A stretch of 64,000 nucleotides of DNA, taken from NCBI GenBank assembly GCA_015832175.1, contig WJXW01000017.1, positions 806,001 through 870,000 of the forward strand, given 5' to 3'. Within the stretch, counting starts at the first letter, position 1; each line of letters starts with the position of its first letter. Made by a program: the position numbers and the translations under genes. Source of the DNA: Paraphaeosphaeria minitans (lineage: Eukaryota; Ascomycota; Dothideomycetes; Pleosporales; Didymosphaeriaceae). Positions 1 to 11,875 of the stretch are shown here, one piece after another. The notes beneath the pieces were generated by a model. It worked only from the letters and a program-made list of their open reading frames with translations. It had not been told where the DNA came from and made no database searches.

Positions 1-76
1 GTAGTGAAGCCATGTCAAGGTAGTGAAGCCATGTCAAGGTAGTGAAGCCATGTCAAGGTAGTGAAGCCATGGCAAC
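1..76. repeat. 19-bp tandem repeat at window edge
   Basis: Four head-to-tail copies of a 19-bp unit (gtagtgaagccatgtcaag). The first three are identical and the fourth has two changes near its end. The array is cut by the window start, so its true size is unknown. Degenerate pieces of the same motif (gtgaag, catgtca) continue to about 230, so the array may be an eroded larger minisatellite. Confidence 0.9.
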
Positions 77-2127
77 GTGAGTGGCAGGCGGCGTAATGTC
101 AACCAGTGAAGGTTGATGCGACAAGTCGTTGTGATGCTGACAAGTCAAGGCAGTGATGACATGTCGATGCGATGCGATGTTGTGACATGACATCAAGGTC
201 CTGTGTATGTTAGTGAAGCGCATGGGCGAGGGACGAGTGTTCCAACAAACCAATGCGAGCTTCGAGCGGGGCATGCACAGGTGAGACATGGTCTGTGCTT
301 AAGCAATGCGTGCCGATGTTGATTGAGGTGAACAGGCGATGCGCCAAAGGCAAGAATATAACAAATTCATACGACCAGAAGGCAAGGCTGTGAGAAGTCA
401 AAGCTGAGTGGAGAGAAGAAGTGAGGGAAGCAGGCGACGGGCGCGCTTTTATACTCTGCGGGGAGCACGCCAAGGTCTGGCACAGACCACGTCACGTGTA
501 GGCGCAGGTTGGTTATCTGGGAGCCGTCTTCACCTGCAAACACGCTTCTGGAACTTTCTCCGCCTTTAGAAAGCGCAGGAAGCCGCTAAAAGTTGTTTGA
601 CGCTCGGGTGAAGGCGGTTAATATCGCACTTGAGCGGCAGCGCAGGCGCAGGCCGCCGGTAACTCTCACCTTCACTGGCAGCTTCCGAGCGCTACAGTAC
701 AGAGTAAACGCTGCGCCTGCTATCTGAGACTCTATCTAGAGCGTTTGGTGTCGCAATTGAGGTGGGTGGCTTGGGCGGGCAGCTGTTGACTCTCCCTTTC
801 ACCCTTGGCCAGGGAAACGGCAAGGAAAGTACGCAAGGCCGTAACCACGCTGGCTTGTTTGCTTGGATATGGGACAGGAGGAACAGCTACGGTAGCCATG
901 TAATCGAATCCAAGGCACACCAAGAGTTGCGCCTTCCCCTACAAGGTTCTCTTCTTCATTCATGAGCTCACAGAGTAACTACGAGTCTCGCAATCGAACT
1001 AGGAAAGCAACGGCATTATAACATGGGACACAGAGAATGGAGCTTATGTGAAGGCGAGGGCTTTCACTCACTCGGACTTGGGGAGATATATCGTGACCCC
1101 GACACAGGCGCCACAGAGCAGGAAACAAAAGCGGAACGAACGTTTCCGCGCACGAGAAGGAATTTAGAGCAGATCAGATTCTGTGGATGATCCTCATAAC
1201 GATATAGCAACAGAGCCTTGGTTTCCATTCACGTCCCAATTCAAGCTTGATCTACCAATGCCGATGTATGTATAACAGCTTTAGAACGTCTGGATCTGTA
1301 TCGAAGTACCCAGAGGTAAACACATAATTACACCGCTCATTCGTCGCCCTAACATCGGCTTTGAAGAGGCACATCACTGAGCCAGGCTTCACCACATGCA
1401 TTATTCTTTCACAGTGGCATCAACAACATGGTCCACATCCTTCCCAACGTCAACATGGAAGAGAGCTCTTCCAGCGCCCTTCCAGACCCTCCCTTCGCCT
1501 TTGCCTTCTGCAAACGATCTTCGCCATCCTCGCCTGCATAATGGGATGCTTGACGTGTTGGATTGCGTGGTTGCGGAACCGCCCGTGTCACCCACATCGC
1601 CCATCGCAACAAGCGCGGGAAGGGTATGTTCATGAATTGGAAGCGATGTGCGAGTTCGTTTACAAACTTGAAGCGTAATGTTACATGTTGTACATCCGAT
1701 TTCAGTCGCCCCCAATACACGATCAATAGCATATGCAGCAATACCCGAGAACTCTCAAGGCTACTTCATGAGATGTACATACCCCTTGTACGACGAGTCG
1801 CTTCGCTTTCAATCTTTGTGTTGATATTGAGTGACGTATCTAAGTGCGTTATACTATACAGCCGTAAATACTCAGTTCATTTGTGTCCCGATATCCTTCC
1901 CACGTTTACTACCCAGCCCAACGTATTTCCCAAAGTCAATGACAATTTGCATATCGCATTCCGAATCCATTCATGCAAGCAGCCACCCTTGATGCAATTT
2001 GTACTCCGCCACCACCTCCTCCCCTCCATTCATAATGGTCCTATTTCTCACTCGGTGTCGTCGCATGCGTCTTTTGTCCTGCTGTGGCCCAAAAACCCGA
2101 GCCGGCCAGCGCTTAGGAGACCAGCAC
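77..2127. other. gene-free stretch
   Basis: No protein family was recognised on either strand. The open frames here (for example plus 1563-2207 and minus 1409-1741) overlap each other, lack recognisable motifs and look like chance. The last few hundred bases should hold the 3' UTR of the minus-strand AAA ATPase gene. Confidence 0.6.
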
Positions 2128-5100
2128 TCAGGTATAGTGTCTCATCGCATCGCGATATCCCCTCCCACCCTTCATATCCTCCTCAAACGCCTCGTGACTC
2201 TCCATAACGCGCTTGACGTAGTCCATGCCGAAGACGCCCTTCTCGGAGATGGCGATGGACTGGCTCGTCTTGACCGCGTTCTTGATCTGTTTAGAAATGT
2301 CGTTAGCATCCATTGTCATGACGCCACAACCCAACACCTCGATGGCGAATGTGAATAAGAGTGGGTGGATACATACCTGTCGCCCGTTCATAACCTTTCG
2401 ACTCAACTCGTCGAAATCCGCATCCGCAAACACCCGCACCTTACCCTCGCCGTCTTTCTCGTCCATCTCGAGCACTTTTCCTACGTAGTGCATCCAAATC
2501 TTCTTCCGCGCCTGCACCGTCAACTGCTCATACCGAATCCCCATGTGAATCCTGCTCTGGAACGCCTCGTCAAACGTCGCCACGCGGTTCGTGGTCAGAA
2601 ACAGGATGCCTTGGTAGTACTCCGTCAGACGCAGGAACACGCTGACGAGCGCATTGCGATGGATGTCGTGCGGCTGACGCGCCTCGAGGAACACGTCTGC
2701 CTCGTCGAGCAGTAGGATCGCGCCCCATGCGTGGGTGATCTCCATGATGCGATTAAGGTCGCGCTCGAGCTGCGCGGCGTTGGTGCCGAGTTCGCCGGAG
2801 GACACCATGTACAGCGGGCAGCGCAGGAACTCTGCGATAGACTCGCCTGTAAGTGTCTTGCCTACTCCGGGCGGACCATGCAGCACGACATTGAGGCCCT
2901 TGCCTTTGCCGACGATGACATCGTCGATGGTTTTAGCGGCATTGAAACGATGGCTGGAGACGAGGCCTTTCAGGTTCTGCTTAATTTGAGCGGGCAACAC
3001 GAGCGATTCGAAGGCCTCGGATTGCCACTTGATGTCGCTGATGCCGGCGAGGGAGAACTCGAGCCAGAGTTTCTCCGAGAAGGAGAAGCCGAGGACGACG
3101 GGAGAAGAGATGAGGAGCTCTTCTTCGGAGAAGATGTGCTTGATCTCGTCATCTTCGTTCGCGACGACGTCGAGCTTCTGCGAGGTAGTGTCCTCATTGT
3201 CATCGGTCTTCTCGATCCGGATGAGGCGTCGCTTGCCCAACTTGTCGCGCCACAGGACGGTGCGCATCTTAGGCAGCTTCTCAGTCTCCGATTCGGAGCC
3301 GCACTCTGAGCCGCAGCAGTCAGATTCCTCTTCATCTTCATCTTCGTCAGGGCCGAGCTCGTCCTGCAGCAAGTATTGTTAGCGTGGAACTTGATGATAA
3401 TCTGGCATGATAGGAATTACACACTTACCGCCTTGATGTATGACAGCAGGTAGTTCGGATGCAGTCTCCTAAAGATTGCCGGATCAATCATCACCCTGCC
3501 GTTGATGTTATGCTTCAGCACCGTATTCTTGTGTTTCAGATACCCCAGGCCACAATGAAACATGTAGTTCATGCCCTGTAGCGCGACGAACTTCTTACCC
3601 CTCTCGATAAGCTGCTCCCGAAGTGTGTCTGGGTCCTTGTGGAACTCCAACGGATATGTGCCGAGGTTGGAAATCTTCTTGGAACCGCGGAACTGGCGAA
3701 TGGGAACAAAGTGGTCACCGAATCCAAAAACCTTACCGTCATACTCAAGGTAGCGACCCTCGATCATCCAGTTCTTCTCCAAGGTCATCCAGTTCTCTTG
3801 CTCGTAGCAGTAGTCGACTTTGAAGCAGCGAGGGTCGTCTTTGTTGCCGTAAGTAGTGGTGTAGGCGATAGTGTTGGGTTTGAATAACGCCCAGACGAGG
3901 TCGTATGTGATGGTGCCTGTTAATGTGGTCAATACCGCGCATCTACGTTCGCCACGCGATGACGGGCTGGACCATGTCACTCACCTGCTTTGAGCATCGG
4001 CCTCAACGCCTTCCTTGTCTCTTCGTAATCTTCATCAACATAAGTCAACAGAAGCTGACCCTGCCTGATCTGCTGATCAATCGTCTTTCTAGTCTTGCGC
4101 TTCTTCGCCTTGCTCAGCTGCTTCTTGAGCGTTCTCTTAACATATGTTTTGATTTCGGGGTAGTAATGGAACAGCAAGTGTGGATGAATGCACGGCTTGT
4201 CCTCCACCAGACTAACACTCTTGCAGTCTTTGAAGATGGCCTGGAGCACACTACGAAGCACCTTTGACTTGACGTCAATCATAGTCTCAAGATATTTGTT
4301 GTCCCAGCCGAACCTTCGGCGGACCGTGAAGACGCAGTCGAATTCGTCTTTGACGTCTTCGACGCTCTCGGTGTATTTGTAGTCGCGGATCTTAGAATCC
4401 CACACTTGGTCTACGCGCTTGAACTCGAGGATGTTCTTCTTCTGCGTCTGAGTATTTGCAGCAGCAGCCGTGGCCGATGTATCGCTGAGCGCCAAAGCCT
4501 TGCTCAATGTCGCGAGGTCAAGCTGGGTTTTGCTATGCGCAGCTTGTGCTTGCATAGCCGCCGCAATCGCAGCCTTCTGGGCTGCTAGATTTGTAGCGGC
4601 ATCATCTACAGATGTGGTGCTGATCGCCTCATTCGTAGCGGTGCTATCTGCCTCGTTGTCCGTAGATGAGGCCGAGGAATCGCTGACAACAACCTTCGAC
4701 TTTTTGCTTCTCTGTTTTACGACTTTGGCCTTGGCCTTGGTTTTGGCCTTAGCTTTGGCTTTGGCCTTTTGGCGCTTTTTCTTCTCGGTTCCAGAGTCAC
4801 TTTCCGAAGAGGATGAAGACGAGGACGAGCTCTCTTCGCTGGAGCTTTCGTATTTATTATCTGTGCAAAATCAGGTTAGCGCTGTTCCTGCAACCTAAAT
4901 CAGAAGCTTGGAAATTGGAGTTAAATTGGAAGCTTACTCTTCTTCTTGGCTTTAGTCTTGACCCTCCTCTTGTGCTTAGCCTTTTCGCCCTCGTATTCAG
5001 ATTCGCTGTCGCTGCTGCTCTCGCTCTCAGAGCATGCGGAAGATTTGCTTTGCACATACTTCTTGCTCTTCTTCTTCTTCTTAGCCTTCTCCTTTGCCTT

Positions 5101-5565
5101 CATCTGAAGCTTCTTTTTCTCCTTTGCCTTCTTCGCGGCAGCACGGGCCTTCTTCTTCCTCTTCACCGGCTCATCTTCGCTGCTCTCGTCATCGCTATCG
5201 CTTTCCTCGCTGAGCTCTGACTCTGATGAGCTGACATCCTTCTGCTCCCTCTTCTTCGGGACCCGCTTGCCCTTCTTTTCCGACTTGAACTTTGATTTTG
5301 TGTCCGCAAGGCTGACCTTGACATCCTTGTCGCCGGCTGATTCGGGTGGTGGGGTTGGCGCCTGTGCACCCTGTACTCCGGATTTGGCGGCCTCTCCCGC
5401 AGCCTTGCTGGTGTCAGCCTCCATGAGTGCGGAGTCGTCGGGTTCGGGTTCCTCGGTGGATGTAGGTGTGGGTATCAAGACAGGCGATGAAGAGCCTGTA
5501 GAAGAAAGCTTATTTGTGATAGAAGCTTTCGTTTCGGCACTGCTGGATTTGTTTGACTTGTTCAT
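2128..5565 (-). CDS. AAA-family ATPase with DUF7025-like region
   Basis: Model of five exons: 5565-4938, 4860-3985, 3916-3429, 3363-2377, 2286-2128 (1045 aa). All four introns are GT-AG and keep frame. Residues 1 to about 330 are disordered, very rich in Lys, Ser, Asp and Glu, with a Lys-Ala run. A conserved region follows (about 350-600, typical of fungal DUF7025 proteins). The C-terminal AAA domain has Walker A GPPGVGKT (827-834), Walker B ILLLDEAD (Asp-Glu at about 884), sensor-1 TTN (about 921) and a candidate arginine finger in FQSRIH. It ends in the usual MNGRQ-IKNAVKTSQ block, whose halves are joined across the last intron. Such proteins are common in filamentous fungi and their substrate is unknown. 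The charged N-terminus suggests nuclear location or nucleic-acid binding, which is inference. Confidence 0.88.
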
Positions 5566-6781
5566 ATGGTGGTGTTGTAGAGTCGTTGGTGTTGCAAAAT
5601 TGGGCTGTTGCCTTGGGAAAACTGCCGACTTCGATAAACTTGTGAAAGTGTTTCTGGTGGTGGATTATATAGACAACAAAGTAAACGCTGCACGCGCGGC
5701 CGGTGAGATGACACTGTTGGCTGAGCAATGAGGTTCAGAGCTAGTAGCGTCGGCAGGTGAGAGAACGAGGGGGCCAATCCAAGTAGACGGCGTTGCTCAG
5801 CCTGGTAACCCTAAGATATAGAAGCCGGCCGGATGTAAGGTGCTAAGCGGCTCAAGTAAAGGCAATCGTCACCAGAATACGTCTGCCTGATGCAATCTTG
5901 ATTGCGACAACGAGGCTGAAGTCTGGGTGTGCAGCAACCGGTGAAGTGGTCGCCAATAGCTGAGCACAGCCTCTCCACCCTTTACACGAGGAGAATGCGC
6001 CACTCGCTCAAACCGACAACAATACAGATTGGAGTCACTTGCTGATATCTCTTCCAAAGCTCTTCGTCCTGCCTGACTGGCCCAAGGCCTCAATGAGCAT
6101 CGTGCAATGGAGGGCTATGGTCCATTTATAGGGACGGATGAAGGCGCCACAGCCCTGCATGCAAGTTATGCGAAGACGCAAGGGTCAGCGACTTGGAAAG
6201 TTGAACGAAACCAATGCGCAGAATTGTCACCTCGTGCACGAATGAGAAGGTTGTAGGTGTTTCTATAGTGTGGTCTCATTCGCTGGAATTGCGAGCATAA
6301 ACGGTCGAGGTCAGAGACCCGATCACGGGAACAAGCGTCTAACCGCAGCAGGGTCGATATCATTGGATTCACCCGGTTCGTGGGAGCACAAACGACTTTG
6401 CACAGGTGTGTTCAAGTGATTCGATACTTGTGCGCATAGGCTAGCTGTTCTCGACCGTGCATCCCTCACCGCCTGGACCAAAGGGAAGTTCGCCTCACTT
6501 TCGAATGCTGACAGCGTGCAGAGTGCAGGAGCAGTATTGGAACCACGATCTTGTAGCAATATTGAGATAGGCGCGGAAGAAATGAAATGTGTATAACCCT
6601 AGAAGTAGGTGGTATAAATCAAGGAAATGTCCCGTAGCCGCGTTGTACAAAGCAACAGCTTTTCTGGTCTGTCAACCCGTTCACCCCAAAGCCTGTGCCT
6701 CGTCCATGCGTCTACACCACGCCACGCAAGAAATGTTGGAAGTCTAAACGCTAACGTCGATATCGTACGGAACGCACTAGG
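5566..6781. other. intergenic, no gene seen
   Basis: This lies between two minus-strand genes. It should hold the promoter and 5' UTR of the AAA ATPase gene and the 3' end of the tep1 gene. Only short frames without motifs occur, and no RNA gene was recognised. Confidence 0.6.
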
Positions 6782-8673
6782 TCATGAGCTCGTGGCTTTC
6801 TTCATGCCTAGATGGAACAGATGGTGCTCTTTCGCGTCCTTCATTTCCGCTTCGGGTCGACCATCCGGGAGGTCGTCCGTAGAGACGTGCTGCACGCCGG
6901 TGACAATACCTTCTACTCCACTCGCGTGTGACTCGGGAGGCTGCATCCGCTCGTCGACAACTTCATTTGACTTGTGCAACGTACCATCTGGGCGGCTTGG
7001 CGCTGCGAGGATGACAATGTCCGGGCCACTTCCGCTCCCGCTACGAACATCTGTAATCCTGTCCTTCCCGCCCGGACCATGCGATCTCACAGCCTTGGTG
7101 TCGCTGTCGTCGCTTGTCCTGCCAGATTTTGTGAGCAAATGGGGAATGTACTCCTTGGCTTGGCTCCTAACGCTGCTCGCCCGACTAATGTCAGTATTCG
7201 AATCGGTAGGGCTGGAGATGCGCATGCCAATATCCTTGTCTTCGTCCGGGCTCACATGATGCCGACCTTTCCAGTCTGCAGGTGAGGACTGTTTCACTTC
7301 TTCGCCCTCTTTTGGCTCAGTAATGACGACTCCGGGTTGCCCTCCCTCGAACGGGAGGGCTTTCCATACGACGGCAACCTTTTCGAATGCTTGGGTCCCT
7401 TTCCTAGAAGATCCCTTAATACCGTCCATGGCTTCCCAGCCAATTTCGAACACACCTGAGTCGTCAGGGATGCCGTTCTGCTCAGGGCCATTGCCTTCGA
7501 AGAAGGTGTTAAACCACACATGAGCTACGGCTGTCACCATGGTCACATCGAAGGCGGCTTTGTTGCGGCGCTCGATGTCGAGGTTGATATCGTTGGTTGG
7601 GAGCACGATGCGCTTTTCAGGGCGGAAGACGACGTCGCCATCGGTGATTTCTTCCTCTCTGCTCGTCGACGCGCCATCAAGGAAGCCCTCGTTGGCATGC
7701 TTGAGTGCATCTCCCTCGCTTTCCATCTTTGCCTCGGTCTTGTCTTTGGCGCTTGTTGCCTTGCTCGCGGGGAGCCCTAACCCGTTCTTGTACATGACTT
7801 CCTGCACGGCCTGGGCCATGGTCGTAGTCTTGACCTCGCCTCTGACAATCTCCCGTTCCTCGCGCGTAAAGGTGTGGAATCTCTTGATTAGCTTGCCGTC
7901 ATCGACGAAGCCTTCAATCTGTATCTTGACCCCGTCTCTTAAGCCCCAGCAGTGGACCTCGAGTATTTCGAGCTGGCGCTCGACGTAGATCTTGCCGTGC
8001 TTGGCCCACCTGTCGACATAGCCGATCCACCTGAGCTGGCTCGGAATACTGACGCCCTTGCCCATGTTTGGCCTCATTCTACGCTCGGTGAATCTCTGTA
8101 GCGCCTTCTCTACGGGCCAGCCCTCCTCGCTGATGAGGTAGCTGCAACTGGCCGTCCCGCTCCTTCCTTTGCCAGCCTTGCAATGTACCACCACGACTCT
8201 GCCCTCTTTCTCGTGCAGCCAGTTGCGCATGGAGGCCATGATGTTCGGTATGAGGGCGAAGGGCGGCGGATGGTGATCAGGGAACGGGTAGTGGTAGACG
8301 CGGTTGTAGACCTCTGAGTCGGGATACCCCGTCCCTTCGGCGCGGAACTCCCATATTGCCCAGTCGTCGCCGTGCTTGGAGTCGAGGAATTTGACGAGCG
8401 AGTCGAGCGGGTTGCGGTAGGCGCGCTGGGGATACGTGCCACTCGGGCCGGACGTTGCGATGACTATTCCACGCACACAATTAGCAAACCCTCCTGTACA
8501 ATTAGCTACACAAAGAGCTGGTCTACTCACTATTTTCCGTGACGTAGCAGAGGTCAAGGCCGGCCTCCGGATGCCTGGCCCTAGGGCCCGCTACGATCTG
8601 GCGTAAAAGCGACGCCTGGGACGCAAAAGTCAGCGATGAGTGGGGCAGCGCGAAGCAGGCACATACTGACCAT
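6782..8673 (-). CDS. tep1: PTEN-like phosphatidylinositol 3-phosphatase
   Basis: Exons 8673-8671 (the ATG alone), 8615-8531 and 8463-6782 give 589 aa. PTEN removes the 3-phosphate of PtdIns(3,4,5)P3 at the plasma membrane and opposes PI3-kinase. The N-terminus reads MASLLRQIVAGPRARHPEAG, the usual fungal Tep1 start, and is only obtained if the first exon is just the start codon. The active-site loop HCKAGKGRSG lies at residues 123-132, giving Cys124 and Arg130, the same numbers as in human PTEN. A C2-like region follows (EVHCWGLRDG near 210 and VWFNTFFEGNGPEQ near 385) with long insertions. The C-terminal 150 residues are disordered, rich in Ser, Asp and Gly. The family call is secure. The extent of the C2 domain is approximate. 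Confidence 0.94.
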
Positions 8674-9062
8674 TTGCTTCACTGCGACAAGAGGGTTGGC
8701 AGGCTAAGATGTTACCGGCGGCTGGGCGACATGGCGCGTTGGGGCGTATAGATGTGGACAGACAGCCTGATGATGCGTTCTTACCTCGCCTGTCGCGACA
8801 GCCGCACAGTGGCTAGTGATGTCATCCTGGTTCAAGGCCCGAGCGTCTGGGTAAACTCACACAAGCGCTCCTTCATCGGCACCATCGTTCGCATCACGGC
8901 CACTAACATGCAGTCATGAGAGATGCCCTGACGACGATACGTTTCTGCTGATATCTATGGCCACGGGCCTTTGCCACTCATGCCGCAGGTTTGCGAGCGG
9001 ATTTGCGAAGCAGACAAGCATCGCGTACCTCCATATCATGCTCGGGGTCTCACGGATTGTAG

Positions 9063-9097
9063 GTATGTCTCGCACACCAGTCATGTGCGAGACATAC
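9063..9097. repeat. perfect 14-bp inverted repeat (hairpin)
   Basis: Arms gtatgtctcgcaca (9063-9076) and tgtgcgagacatac (9084-9097) are exact reverse complements around a 7-base loop. It lies in no recognised gene. It is far longer than expected by chance in a gap of this size and could be a cruciform or a binding site for a dimeric regulator. No function is shown by the sequence. Confidence 0.9.
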
Positions 9098-9795
9098 AAT
9101 TGCTTCGCAAGGACCTTCTGACAACTTATGAATCACATCAGCTAGGATCCGCTCTAAGCGATGCTGCTCGTTCGGATGATCTCCACATCGTTCAGTTCTT
9201 GCTCGAGTACGGACAGCTTCTCCGTAACTGAGAAGAATGCAATCTCTGGTGATGGCGCAATGCAATGAATGAGCAGTCGAAAGGGTAAAAGTTGTTTTGG
9301 GTCCGCTATGTTGAATGACAATCAGTGCTTTGGCGAACCCTGGCTGCAATAACCAGAAGTCACAGCCCGGTGAAAACTAGCCAGTAGGCCCGCGCATATT
9401 TTCTGTGCGGTGCGCGCATATGGCCTCGTCTTTTTCACGGCTCAGGGCTGTACCTACAGTGGGGACATGCACACTGACAGCTACGGTAGGTAGGCGGTCT
9501 TAAACAAAACATCACTGACAGTATTCGAGCGACAACGTCTTTCGATTGGATTGGCGCAACCAGTAGGTAACGTATTACAAGGCTAGGGTTTCTGTACTGT
9601 CATACGCTAAAACAGTCGGTTTGGCCTGCAAGACAATGGTGCTGTCTGACACGCCTCGCTCGAGCCCGAGTCCGCTCAGACTAACCGATGTGCATGCGGA
9701 ATGGACACTACCTAATGGTGATCGTTTTGGACACGCGTCATGCCTGATTTAGCATTCCAGTTATACACTAGTACCTATGGACCTTGGTGAATTAC

Positions 9796-9848
9796 CCCCG
9801 GATGGTCGTTGTCCAACAAAATACCCCCGGGCGGTCACTGTTCCCCGG
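9796..9848. promoter_or_regulatory. three CreA-type boxes upstream of rglA
   Basis: CCCCGG occurs at 9796-9801, 9825-9830 and 9843-9848. It fits the complement of the CreA/Cre1 consensus SYGGRG. Two of the copies sit in a repeated block (tacccccggNNggtc). They lie about 245-295 bases before the ATG of the rhamnogalacturonan lyase, a gene class usually under carbon catabolite repression. The boxes are seen; their role is inferred. Confidence 0.45.
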
Positions 9849-10090
9849 ATTGACCTGCTGCAGGTTAATCAACATCGAACTGCTGCACTATAGGTAACGA
9901 ATGCGCTTTGGATAATTACACAGATCGCTTGAGGTAGATGCCGATAGCTGGAAAATCAAGAGCCGCTCATATATCTTTACCCGGTCTCGGAGCTACAGAA
10001 AAACCATGTTCTTAATATAAGTTGCACATGAGCATCCGGACCATTTAAACATGTGCGACAAGACTCGTTGCGCCTTTACTTGACACGAAA

Positions 10091-11820
10091 ATGTCTCTCG
10101 CCGATTGTTGGGTGATACTTCTGGCGCTCTGCGGCGGTGTGAACGCGGCATTTGGACTGACATCAACGAGCGCTAAGTATACCGTGGACACGGATGGTGG
10201 GTTGGTCTTTGAAGTCAACAGGTATGTATAGGAATGGGACAATTTGCATACTGCTAAACTTGAAGAAGGTCCAACGGAGACATAACCAGCCTCAAGTACA
10301 ATGGCGTTGAATACCAAGGCTCTGGTAAAGCATCGTCCATCAACTCTGGTCTAGGTGCATCGACCGTCACCGGCGAAACTGTACATGGCTACGTCAAGAT
10401 TACGGTCAAGGCGTCAAAGCTTCCGGTGACCCAGTACTATGTCGCAAAGCCGAAGGACTCCACAATCTACATGGCTACCTACATCACTGGGGAGGTCGAT
10501 CCCGGAGAGCTACGATGGCTCGCGCGACTGCGGACCTCGGAGCTTCCCACCGGTGTGCACGGGAATGTGGGCGACACTCGAGGTTGCACTGCATTCGAAG
10601 GCAAAGACACATTTAACTGCCCCAATGGACAGACCCGCTGCAAAATGTATACATCAGACCGGTTCATCGATGACAAGGTACATTGCGTGTCGGGATCGGT
10701 AATGCCTTCGCCCTTCGCTTTGTGAGAGCACTGGATTGATGCAGAATAGAAAACTCAAGTATGCATGATCATGCCAGGGACTGCGTACGAAACCTCTGCA
10801 AGTGGCCCGTTCATGCGCGACATCAACAGCCAAACCGGCTCGAGCGACCAAGAGTTATACTGGTACATGAACTCTGGACATGTCCGCACCGAGAAATGGC
10901 GCTTTGGTCTGCAAGGGCCATATGCGATGACCTTTACCTCGCCGAGCACGAAACCTTCCGACAATCTAGATACGAGTTTCTTCAGCACTTTGAGCGTGAA
11001 AGGCTATGTCGCAGCTAGTGGACGTGGCATCGTCACCGGAGCTGCCACGGGCGTCCCGAGCAACTTCGAGACAGTCGTCCAATGGTTCAACAACAACGCG
11101 CAGTACTGGACCAAAGCTACAGTCGGTAAATTCACGTCACCGTTGATGAAACCTGGATCGTATAGTATGAGACTATACAAAGGAGAGCTCGCGGTTGCCA
11201 ACGAGACTGTGACAGTGACGGCTGGCCAGACAGCCGTGAAAGACATTGCGTCCAGAGAGCCGAACCTGCCCGTGATATGGCGCATCGGCGAGTTCGATGG
11301 GAAACCATCTGAGCTGAAGAATGGCGATAAGATCGAGAGGATGCATCCATCTGACACACGCATGTCCAGTTGGAGTGGCACATTCACGGTCGGACAGTCC
11401 AAGGCATCTGATTTCCCAATGGCTTTGTGGGCAAAGCAAGGAAGCCCTGCCACAGTCGCGTTTACGCTCACTCAGGAGCAGGTGAAAGGACATGTGCTTC
11501 GCATTGGGACGACGCTTTCGTTCAAGGGTGGCAGGCCGTCCGTCAAGATCAATAACTGGTCGGGAGCAGATCCTGGCGCACCGGTGAGTCACGAGAATGT
11601 GGAAAAGTTGACATTTACTTACATCAGTCAGATGCTCATCGATAGTCGTGGAGTTACTCGTGGCGCGTATCGTGGATGGGGCGATGTTTACACGTGGGGT
11701 GTACCTTCTAGTGCTTTCAAGGTGGGCGCGAATACACTCACGGTAGGTGTATTTGGGAGCGGAGATGCAACTTGGCTAAGTGCGAATTACATTTTGGACG
11801 CACTAGAGCTGCAGGATTGA
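10091..11820 (+). CDS. rglA: secreted rhamnogalacturonan lyase, family PL4
   Basis: Exons 10091-10221, 10269-10698 and 10750-11820 give 543 aa, a usual length for fungal PL4 enzymes. It cleaves rhamnogalacturonan I of pectin by beta-elimination outside the cell. Residues 1 to about 20 form a signal peptide with a hydrophobic core (WVILLALCGG). The mature start AFGLTSTSAKYTVDT is typical of the family. Splicing of intron 2 restores VHCVSGS followed by CMIMPGTAYETS, a conserved block. The middle (MNSGHVRTEKWRFGLQGPY) and the C-terminal carbohydrate-binding-like part (WRIGEFDGKP; SANYILDALELQD) are also diagnostic. Three CreA-type boxes lie upstream, consistent with glucose repression. It ends 56 bases before the convergent phzF-like gene. 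It indicates that the fungus can attack plant cell walls. Confidence 0.95.
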
Positions 11821-11875
11821 TGCCTGTGCAGCAGTGCGTTGATTCATGGAAAATACAAAATTCCAGTCAATACTT

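Larger units (their letters stand above)
8674..10090. other. intergenic between divergent tep1 and rglA
   Basis: No full gene was seen. The stretch holds the two promoters, a 14-bp inverted repeat (9063-9097), a possible ankyrin-like fragment (9142-9216) and three CCCCGG boxes (9796-9848). A short direct repeat (tgcgcgcata) lies near 9390-9420. Confidence 0.6.
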
